From TMP-7 sp038212445 (lineage in GTDB: Bacteria > Acidobacteriota > Terriglobia > Bryobacterales > Bryobacteraceae): a stretch of DNA of 64,000 nt. The stretch covers positions 1 to 64,000 of the forward strand of contig JBBQUM010000017.1 of NCBI GenBank assembly GCA_038212445.1. Reading direction: 5' to 3'. Under the pieces are notes generated by a model that was not told where the DNA came from, searched no databases, and saw nothing but the letters and a program-made list of their open reading frames with translations. This document shows positions 9,401-15,039 of this stretch, one piece after another (position 1 is the stretch's first letter; every line of letters begins with the position of its first letter). The translations under genes and the position numbers were made by a program.

Positions 9401-11573
9401 GTGTCGCGGTGATGACCGCTCCAGCGCAGGTACTATTCTGAACACCGCCGTTGATGGTCACATCGTTGGGGAGTGTATCGGCGAAAGCCACCGCCGACAG
9501 CGTCAAGGTCGCATTCGGGTTCGTAACCACGAATCCCAACGTGCTAGTTCCGCTGGCCGGAATGAACAGGGGCGAAAAAGCCTTTGTTAAGGTTGGTGGT
9601 CCGAAGGACAGCAGCGTTGCTGTTCCCGGATTGCCGTCGCCACCCTCTGTGGAATGAACGGGACCGGTCGTATTCCCCAATGAACCAACGGCTTTCGCGG
9701 TCACCGAAAGGGAAATCGAGCAATTCTGTCCCGAAGCCAGTGTCACTCCGCTAAGACTGAAGGAATTTGCCCCGGCGGTCACGTTGGCGGTGCCACCGCA
9801 ACTGTTGGAGACGTTCGGCGTACTGGCGACCACCATGTTCGTCAGCGTGTCTGTAAAGCCGATTCCAGTCAACGACGGCAGGGCCGGAGGGCCGACTGGG
9901 TTCGGATTGGTGATCGTGATGGTGAGTGTCGAGTTGCCGTTCAGCGGGACAGAAGTCGGATTGAATGACTTCGAAATAGTCGGCGGGGCAAAGACGTTCA
10001 GCGATGCGGTGGCCGCATTTCCATCTCCACCGTTGTTCGAATGCGGCGTAACCGAATTATCCTTACGGCCGGCGGTAGTGACTGTGACGTTCACGATCAC
10101 GGTGCACGTAAAGCCCGGAGCCCGGGTTGCTGGAGCGAGTGTGATCGTTGTAGCTCCCGCGTTTGCGGTTACTCCGGTGCAGGTGCCGGAGAGCGCCGGC
10201 GGGGTGGCAATGACAAGTCCTGCCGGCAGAGCATCCGTGAAGCTTACTCCTGTCAGAGACGTGGTGCCGGCCGGATTCGGGTTGGCCAGAGTAAGCGTGA
10301 GGCTGGTGGTTCCATTCACAGGCAGAGAAGCGGCCCCAAAAGATTTGGTCAAGGTCGGAGGCACGAGAACAGAGATTTGGGCGCTTCCCGGCGCACCGGG
10401 GCCGCCTTCATTCGATGTCGGCGCGCTGGTTACATTCGGCTTCACTCCCGGAGTAGTTCCTTTCACGCCGAGGCTGAACGAACAAAGGCCGGTGGCATTT
10501 AGGCTGACACCGGAAACGACCAGGTGAGTACCACTGGGAGCCGCACTGATGGTCCCGCCCGGGCAGCTAGCCGACGCCAGACCGTCGGTGAAGATCAGCC
10601 CCGCGGGAAGATCGTCTGTAAATGAAATTCCAGATAAGGACGAGGCAATATCCAAGTTCGGATTTGTGAGGATGAAACTGACCACACCGGTGCCGTTCAC
10701 CGGAATGCCGGCTGGGGAGAAGCTTTTGTCGAGCTGTGGGGGTGATACGACGTAGATTGTAGCGTTAGCGCTGATACCGGCCCCTCCATTCGTCGACGTC
10801 ACCGTGGCGCTATTCTGGATGGTTCCAAATACAGTCCCGTCGGCGATGATATCCACGGAATACGAGCAGCTGGCTCCTGCCGCCAGGCTTGCAATGCTGG
10901 GGTTCACGGTTGACGGCAGCACAATGGGAATCGTGCCACCGGCACAGGCTGACGCGTTTGGAGTCGGCGCAATCAATAGCCCCTGCGGAACGGAGTCTCC
11001 ACCAACCACGTTAGTCAACGTCACCGGATTTGCAACTGGGTTTGAAATCGTAAAGTTCAAGGTCGCAATCCCACCCTGCTTAATGCGTGCCGTCGAGAAA
11101 GACTTGGAAATGACTGGCGGCCCGACGATCTTAATGTCGGCGCTCGTTGCCACGCCGCCGCTTGTGCCTGTAGCAGTCGGAGCATCGGTAAGGTTTGTCC
11201 ACGCCCCCATTTGAACGCCAGTGATTTTGACACTAAATTGACAGCTTGCATTGGCTGCGAGAGTGGCATTCGTGAGTGCAATCGTCGCCGCATTCGGCGC
11301 GTTCACTGTCCCATTGACCGGGGCAGTACTGCAATTGCCAGTTACCCCAAGATTCAAGGGATCCACGGCGATGCCCGCAGGCAGGTGGTCGACGATGCCG
11401 ACATTGGTGAGCGGAGTGGCATTGGGATTCGATAGCGTAATCGTCAGCGTCGTGGAGGCACCCACCGCTATAGTGCCGGTGCCGAACTTCTTTGACGCAT
11501 CTGGTGGGTCTTGGGCATTTGCCAGACCTGCTGCTAACATCAACCCCGCACTCAGCCAAATAAATCGAGACAC
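6402..11573 (-). CDS. giant secreted DUF11/DUF7933-like repeat protein
   Basis: About 1723 residues. Translation from a GTG at 11573 gives a clean signal peptide (VSRFIWLSAGLMLAAGLANA, cleavage after ANA); AGGAGG four bases upstream supports this start over an ATG at 11714. The body is twelve Ig-like repeats of about 120 residues. Each starts with a KSF/KAF block, runs into strands ending TLTxTNPN, then has LPAGL, a paired cysteine and a final SNGGDG-type turn. The last 176 residues form a separate Cys-rich domain (QICVNTYTF, SCCTC, LCGFIQ, CASC) of a type I associate with acidobacterial secreted proteins. No LPXTG or PEP-CTERM anchor is seen. Probable role: surface structure or adhesion, by inference only. 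Confidence 0.85.
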   Translation of the reverse strand: MSRFIWLSAGLMLAAGLANAQDPPDASKKFGTGTIAVGASTTLTITLSNPNATPLTNVGIVDHLPAGIAVDPLNLGVTGNCSTAPVNGTVNAPNAATIALTNATLAANASCQFSVKITGVQMGAWTNLTDAPTATGTSGGVATSADIKIVGPPVISKSFSTARIKQGGIATLNFTISNPVANPVTLTNVVGGDSVPQGLLIAPTPNASACAGGTIPIVLPSTVNPSIASLAAGASCSYSVDIIADGTVFGTIQNSATVTSTNGGAGISANATIYVVSPPQLDKSFSPAGIPVNGTGVVSFILTNPNLDIASSLSGISFTDDLPAGLIFTDGLASASCPGGTISAAPSGTHLVVSGVSLNATGLCSFSLGVKGTTPGVKPNVTSAPTSNEGGPGAPGSAQISVLVPPTLTKSFGAASLPVNGTTSLTLTLANPNPAGTTSLTGVSFTDALPAGLVIATPPALSGTCTGVTANAGATTITLAPATRAPGFTCTVIVNVTVTTAGRKDNSVTPHSNNGGDGNAATASLNVFAPPTISKSFNPTSVPLNGNSTLTITITNPNPVGPPALPSLTGIGFTDTLTNMVVASTPNVSNSCGGTANVTAGANSFSLSGVTLASGQNCSISLSVTAKAVGSLGNTTGPVHSTEGGDGNPGTATLLSFGPPTLTKAFSPLFIPASGTSTLGFVVTNPNATLTLSAVAFADTLPNDVTINGGVQNSTCAGAVITATPGTNVINFSGLTLAGGGSCSFEVKVTAPTAGAKINVTGAITSTEGGTGLTATSTLTVASPPTLIKSFGALSVPVGGTTSLTLTLSNPNATVALTGVTFNDVLPAGLVVATPLSVGGTCTGVTAAAGGGSVSLNIANFAAGASCTVIINVTGTSSGKKDNLVTPKSTNGGDGAPANASINVFAPPAISKAFSPSSVPINTNSTLTVTITNPNVAGLPPLTGIGFTDNMTGTVVATPVVVGNLCGGTPTVVAGAASFSLAGVTLASGANCTFAVSVTAKSAGTLSNTTGPPHSNEGGDGTPGTGTLTSVLPPTITKVFTAPAVQIGGQTTLTITVTNPNAAVTLNNVSMTDTLPAGIEVVTPTPNAGTCFGGTFSTTTTSITFTGGSIPAGQSCGIPVLVKGTALGTLQNTATATSSNGGDGDPAKATLTVTPLAPVLTKSFGAPNIPLDGTTTLTFKLSNPNTDPALGILNGINFTDSLPAGLVIATPNGLVTGCVPPGTLTAPAGTSTISLSGVTLAANTNCTFTVTVKGVSAGGWLNTTSPVHATGTVDGQAASADIFVVPHPVITKTFTAHTINLGQSTPLTFTISYPAAAPLAAAPPMTGITFVDTLPDVIIVSTPNNLVGGCGGGVIATTSTTVSLTGATLQPGQSCTFSINVTGKIVGTKTNTVQATTDNAGPSNIANDTITVFNTSLPPTLLKSFSAQFVQSGGSVIMTLVLSNPNPFQLTGLGFTDILPAGLIVSTPNNGLSTTCNGTTTAVAGSSTVSLSGASLAASASCTIMVSVTATANPTVRVCNVTSEVVSDQTPKGAPGEACLTVGSAAIAPPDGFQIRYAGNLNVGDAVINLSNSGALSGFDPQGQICVNTYTFSPDEQLVSCCTCLVTPNALNSLSAKKDLISNTLTPAAPASIVIKLLASLPQAGKCDAAAPTTFSKLAPGLLAWGSTLHVPPYAADTSVTETAFTKSTLSAFELQRITSLCGFIQSNGSGFGVCASCRSGGL
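6933..11507 (-). repeat. twelve tandem ~120-residue coding repeats with a higher-order period
   Basis: Twelve repeats inside the giant protein are recognised by successive KSF/KAF-type headers followed by NPN. Repeats 4 and 5 resemble 7 and 8 more than their direct neighbours: the 4/7 pair shares SLTLTLxNPN, GTCTGVTA and an RKDN/KKDN turn, and the 5/8 pair shares LTGIGFTD and VTLASGxNC. This suggests duplication of a block of about three repeats. Confidence 0.8.
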
Positions 11574-11577
11574 AACG

Positions 11578-11583
11578 CCTCCT
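11578..11583 (-). promoter_or_regulatory. strong Shine-Dalgarno deciding the GTG start of the repeat protein
   Basis: CCTCCT on the plus strand is AGGAGG on the minus strand, four bases upstream of GTG 11573. The spacing is slightly short, but the match is perfect and the signal peptide begins at that GTG. Confidence 0.6.
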
Positions 11584-11649
11584 AGCGCCCGCCGAAGCAG
11601 ATCCTGCTCGCCACTTGAATTGAACCTTCGCTCGAATTGAGCGGCATCT

Positions 11650-11684
11650 GCGCAGCCACCGGCTTCTGGCCGGAATGACTGCGT
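11650..11684 (-). promoter_or_regulatory. long hairpin in the 5' leader of the repeat-protein gene
   Basis: On the minus-strand RNA, CGCAGUCA pairs with UGGCUGCG (8 pairs including one wobble). A two-base bulge follows, then CCGGC pairs with GCCGG around a five-base CAGAA loop. It lies about 77 bases upstream of GTG 11573. It does not match a riboswitch class I can name; it could be a regulatory or stability element. Confidence 0.4.
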
Positions 11685-11691
11685 CAAAAGA

Positions 11692-11711
11692 GCTAGTATT
11701 CTTTTACTAGC
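11692..11711. other. perfect 7-bp hairpin at head of leader
   Basis: GCTAGTA (11692-11698) and TACTAGC (11705-11711) form a perfect stem with a six-base loop. On the minus strand the stem is followed by TCTTTTG, which is weakly terminator-like. Confidence 0.35.
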
Positions 11712-11714
11712 CAA

Positions 11715-12037
11715 CGCGGTTACTTACAATAATCAAAGCAGCGTAGCCATATCGGTTAGTAGGTACGGGGTGGTACCTTCGGGTGGGAGTATTTAACTAA
11801 CTGATTTTACAGGTGTTGAGACAAGTCCAATTGGCGGCTACAGGAGTCACGGTACTAACCAAATTGGACCGTTTGGACTAACCGCCAATACCCTCAAATG
11901 GCTGTAACTTACTGACGCACGTGGGGTTATTATACAGGCAATCGATAATTAGAGTCTTGCCACAAAAATGGGCTCCAAACTCTAATTATTTCAAGGAAAA
12001 AGCGCGTTCTTCCTTACATTGGACTGTCAATAAGTTG
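11715..12037. repeat. non-coding gap dense in inverted repeats
   Basis: No convincing gene is seen in these 323 bases between tRNA-Val and the repeat-protein leader. Several perfect inverted repeats occur: AGGTAC 11761-11766 with GTACCT 11773-11778; GTCCAATT 11825-11832 with AATTGGAC 11862-11869; ATTGGCGG 11830-11837 with CCGCCAAT 11882-11889; ATAATTAGAGT 11945-11955 with ACTCTAATTAT 11979-11989. The last pair lies about 50 bases downstream of the tRNA 3' end and could help end its transcript. The rest may be regulatory sites or a small decayed element. Confidence 0.5.
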
Positions 12038-12114
12038 TGGTGGGCGCGCAGGGACTCGAACCCCGGACCCCCTCGGTGTAAACGAGGTGCTCTAACCAAC
12101 TGAGCTACGCGCCC
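12038..12114 (-). tRNA. tRNA-Val (anticodon UAC), CCA encoded
   Basis: Read on the minus strand, the 77 bases fold as a full cloverleaf. Acceptor GGGCGCG pairs with CGCGCCC. The D-arm is GCTC...GAGC. The anticodon stem CCTCG/CGAGG encloses TTTACAC, giving anticodon UAC (valine codon GUA). The variable loop has five bases, and the T-arm contains TTCGAGT. Discriminator A and a templated CCA end at 12038. No other tRNA is adjacent. Confidence 0.97.
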
Positions 12115-12170
12115 GCTGCGGAGGCGGAATCGACTTCTCTATTCTACGACGATACAGGCAAATCCGCGAA

Positions 12171-12437
12171 CTAGCCGCGCTCGTTGGCCAACATCCGGCG
12201 GATCATTCGCAGGTCGTTCATGATCCGGCGGCTCTTCCGGACATGCAGCGCTAGTTGCTCCAGCTTGTAGTGGGCAAGTTGGAAAGCTTCGGCACGGCGC
12301 GGCTGAGACGACCGGTGCGCCTGCTCAGTCTCCTCCTGAACTTCCCTCGCCGCCTGCCCGATCGCGTCGGTCAGTAGTTCGATAAACTCCTGCGTATCCT
12401 CGATGGACTCAAAAGGCCGCACAAGTTTGGGACTCAT
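12171..12437 (-). CDS. small charged helical hypothetical protein
   Basis: The 88-residue product is rich in Glu, Arg and Leu and predicted to be almost all helix (ESIEDTQEFIELLTDAIG, then HYKLEQLALHVRKSRRIMND), suggesting a short coiled coil or helical hairpin. No signal peptide, membrane segment or cysteine is present. It sits between the tRNA and the Wzt-like ATPase gene on the same strand, 42 bp from the latter. Function unknown. Confidence 0.6.
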   Translation of the reverse strand: MSPKLVRPFESIEDTQEFIELLTDAIGQAAREVQEETEQAHRSSQPRRAEAFQLAHYKLEQLALHVRKSRRIMNDLRMIRRMLANERG

Positions 12438-12479
12438 CCGCTCCCGATTATCCCACCGTCGGCTGCCGGATGTTCAAGA

Positions 12480-13211
12480 TTACGCCACTGTCGACCGTCC
12501 CTCGTACGCCTCCAGCACTTCCTTCACGTTCCCGTCGGACACAACCTGTCCGTGATCCAGCCAAAGGGCCCGTTCGCACATCGCTTGAACCGCCGCACCG
12601 GAATGCGACACAAACAGCAATGTCTTGCCTTGCTCCCGCAGGTGCCGTAAGGCGGCCGCCGACTTTTGCTGAAACGCGTGGTCGCCCACGGCCAGCACTT
12701 CGTCGACGATCAGAATGTCTGGATTGATATGGATTGCAACGGAAAACGCCAACCGCACCACCATCCCGCTTGAGTAAGTCCGTAAGGGTTCATGGATGAA
12801 ATCGCCGACTCCCGAGAAATCCACCATCGAATCCATCGCCGCGTACGTATCGCGCCGGCTCATGCCTAGTAGTGAGGCGTTGAGCACAAGATTCTCAGCG
12901 CCAGTCAAATCCGGATGAAAGCCGGATCCAAGCTCGAGCAGCGCTGCGATGCGGCCGTTCACCGCCACCGTGCCCGCATCGGGCGCCGCAAGTCCCGCCA
13001 CCAGGCTGAGTAAGGTGCTCTTGCCTGCGCCATTTCCACCAATTAACGCGACGCTCTCACCGTCTTGGAGATCGAAGGTTACATTCCGCAAGGCGAAAAA
13101 GCGCTCGTGCTTGTGCGCGCCAAACCATTCGAGCATCCGCGTGCGCAAAAGCATCCGCCCCGCGGCATGGGGAAAGCTCTTCGACACTCCTCGAAATTCG
13201 ATGCGATTCAT
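12480..13211 (-). CDS. polysaccharide ABC exporter ATPase (Wzt/TagH-like)
   Basis: ATP-hydrolysing subunit of an ABC exporter that moves lipid-linked polysaccharide across the inner membrane. The 243 residues contain Walker A GGNGAGKST, the Q-loop region, the signature-like YSSGMVVRLAFS and Walker B ILIVDEVLAVGD followed by the switch His in FVSHSG. The VRLAFS variant after the signature is typical of Wzt/TagH proteins. It lacks the C-terminal carbohydrate-binding domain of serotype-specific Wzt, so substrate selection, if any, would lie elsewhere. It lies 4 bp downstream of the permease gene, forming an obvious two-gene unit. Confidence 0.93.
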   Translation of the reverse strand: MNRIEFRGVSKSFPHAAGRMLLRTRMLEWFGAHKHERFFALRNVTFDLQDGESVALIGGNGAGKSTLLSLVAGLAAPDAGTVAVNGRIAALLELGSGFHPDLTGAENLVLNASLLGMSRRDTYAAMDSMVDFSGVGDFIHEPLRTYSSGMVVRLAFSVAIHINPDILIVDEVLAVGDHAFQQKSAAALRHLREQGKTLLFVSHSGAAVQAMCERALWLDHGQVVSDGNVKEVLEAYEGRSTVA

Positions 13212-13215
13212 CTAG

Positions 13216-13980
13216 CTAGAGATACTCAAAGAAACGCTTCTTTACAGCCTGGAAAATAAACCAGCCGGCCGCGAAGGTGACGCAGGAGGCAATGGCCAGG
13301 TTCGACATCGTGTGTCCCAGAGGCGCCTGCCCGTCCAGTAAAACCTTTCTGAGGCTCAGGACCAGCGCAGCTACGGGGTTCCAAAGGTACACCGGTACGT
13401 ACTGCGCCGGAATGATAGTGAATGAATAAAACACCGGGACCAGCCAGAACATCACCGTGTTGGCCGACTCCACCACGTACCGCATGTCGCGTATATAAAC
13501 ATTGAGTGCCGAGGACGCCAGCGCCAGTCCGCACACGAAGACAACTTCGAGACCCCAGAGTACCGGCAGCCACAGCCAGTGGATGTTAATGCCACGGCCA
13601 AAGACGATCACACAGACAAGTACAAGCGCAATCTGGATTAGAAAATGCAGACAGTTGGAGAGTACCGAGGCAATCGGCACTACCTCGCGCGGCACCGGGA
13701 CGCGCTTGATCAAATGAGCATTGTCAGCCAGGGAACTGGTGCCCGTACTCCAGCCGAGTGCAAAAAAATTGAAGGTTACCAGGCCGCACAGGACGCTCAG
13801 TGCATACTCGCGCGCGTTGCCGCCTCCCAGGACCTTCGTAAATACAAAGGTCAGGACCGACATCATCACCAGCGGATTGAGCAGCGACCAGAAAACTCCG
13901 AGGGACATGTTCCGGTACCGGATCTTGAAATCCTTTTGCACCAGGTTCGATAAGAGAAAAAACAGGTCACCCTTCCACAT
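13216..13980 (-). CDS. polysaccharide ABC exporter permease (Wzm/TagG-like, ABC-2 family)
   Basis: A membrane subunit of 254 residues with about six hydrophobic segments typical of ABC-2 permeases (VMMSVLTFVFTKVLGG, CLHFLIQIALVLVCVIVFG, LPVLWGLEVVFVCGLALAS and a C-terminal ASCVTFAAGWFIFQ). The amphipathic N-terminus contains LVQKDFKIRYRNMSLG, a common start for Wzm/TagG proteins. With the ATPase it forms an exporter for O-antigen-like or other surface polysaccharide. The glycosyltransferase genes at 60-64 kb could supply its substrate, but that link is inference. Confidence 0.93.
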   Translation of the reverse strand: MWKGDLFFLLSNLVQKDFKIRYRNMSLGVFWSLLNPLVMMSVLTFVFTKVLGGGNAREYALSVLCGLVTFNFFALGWSTGTSSLADNAHLIKRVPVPREVVPIASVLSNCLHFLIQIALVLVCVIVFGRGINIHWLWLPVLWGLEVVFVCGLALASSALNVYIRDMRYVVESANTVMFWLVPVFYSFTIIPAQYVPVYLWNPVAALVLSLRKVLLDGQAPLGHTMSNLAIASCVTFAAGWFIFQAVKKRFFEYL

Positions 13981-13988
13981 GTGAGAGG

Positions 13989-15011
13989 CTAACTACCTAC
14001 GTACTTCGCGTAGATGCTGCGCGCAATTCCGATGTCCTGAGTCCCTTTAATGATTGCACGGCCATCCGGGAAGACCGTTAGTTCATACGCATCGATCGAC
14101 GCGCGGAGGGCGAACTCGTTGGACCGCACCGCGCCTACCCCTTCCAGCTGCCGTGCCAGCGCCGGCAGGTCCACCGGACGGTGCCGTTCGTGGATCTGGA
14201 CCGCATTTCGACCGCAAAGACTGATTGGCGCCCGCTTTCCTCCATCAAGCCATGTGAACTGCCGCTGTCCGCACGCCCGGCACTGGGGATCGGGCGGAGA
14301 ACCGTCCAACTGCCGGATGGCGCCTCCCCAAACATCCACCGTCGTAATCCTGCCGGACACCTCCGCTCCGTGTCCGCTGAGTATTTTGAGTGCGTCCGCA
14401 GCCTGTAGAGCGGCGATGGTCATGGTGAGAGGAGCGAGTACTCCCGCGGTTTCGCACGAGGGCTGGACCCCCGCCGGCGGTTCAGGGTAAACACACGCCA
14501 GACATGCCGTTTGGCCCGGGATCACCGCCATCTTCAAGCCGTAACTCCCAACGGCCGCGCCGTAAATCCAGGGGATGCCGCGACTCACTGCAAAATCATT
14601 AATCAGGTATCGCGTTTCGAAATTGTCGGTACCGTCAAGGATGAGTTCGATATCGCCCAGCAAATCCTCGGCATTGGCGGGACTCAGGTCAGCCACCGCC
14701 GCCTCCACCTCCACTGGGGATGCGATATCGGCTAACCTGCGCGCCGCAGCCACTGCTTTCGGCGTACCCTCGCGGGCGTCGCGCTCATCGTAAAGCAATT
14801 GCCGCTGCAGGTTCGAGAGTTCCACTGAATCGCGATCGATCAAACGCAAAAAGCCGGTACCGGCACGCGCCAGGAGTTCCGCCTGGACACTGCCGAGCGC
14901 TCCGCATCCCACGATTGCGACTCGTGCGTCACTGATGCGCCTCTGCCCTGGTTCCCCGAGCGGAGCGAAACGCAACTGTCGTGAGTAGCGTTCCTTATTT
15001 AGGGCGGCCAT
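13989..15011 (-). CDS. MoeB/ThiF/HesA-family adenylyltransferase
   Basis: A 340-residue E1-like enzyme that adenylates the C-terminal glycine of a sulfur-carrier protein (MoaD or ThiS type). Visible are the nucleotide loop VAIVGCGALGSVQAE, the acidic IDRDSVELSNLQRQ segment, the DGTDNFETRYLIND motif and zinc ligands CLAC and CRAC. A catalytic-cysteine region is suggested by QPSCETAGVLAP. No rhodanese domain follows; instead there are about 80 residues of a different type. The ATG at 15011 is chosen because family homology starts at NKERYSRQLRF. No moa or thi gene is adjacent, so the partner is unknown. It is divergent from the BamA-like gene with only 28 bp between starts. Confidence 0.9.
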   Translation of the reverse strand: MAALNKERYSRQLRFAPLGEPGQRRISDARVAIVGCGALGSVQAELLARAGTGFLRLIDRDSVELSNLQRQLLYDERDAREGTPKAVAAARRLADIASPVEVEAAVADLSPANAEDLLGDIELILDGTDNFETRYLINDFAVSRGIPWIYGAAVGSYGLKMAVIPGQTACLACVYPEPPAGVQPSCETAGVLAPLTMTIAALQAADALKILSGHGAEVSGRITTVDVWGGAIRQLDGSPPDPQCRACGQRQFTWLDGGKRAPISLCGRNAVQIHERHRPVDLPALARQLEGVGAVRSNEFALRASIDAYELTVFPDGRAIIKGTQDIGIARSIYAKYVGS

Positions 15012-15039
15012 ACAACCCGATGTTAACAACCACTGCGCT

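Noticed and set aside
8452..9441. Long plus-strand open frame of 329 codons inside the giant repeat gene, with several similar ones nearby
   Set aside because: They are antisense shadows of the repeats; composition is Val/Pro-rich and each mirrors the repeat period.
11584..11714. Cyclic-di-GMP or other named riboswitch in the leader of the repeat-protein gene
   Set aside because: The hairpins lack the conserved GCAAAGCC-type core and tetraloop receptor I would expect.
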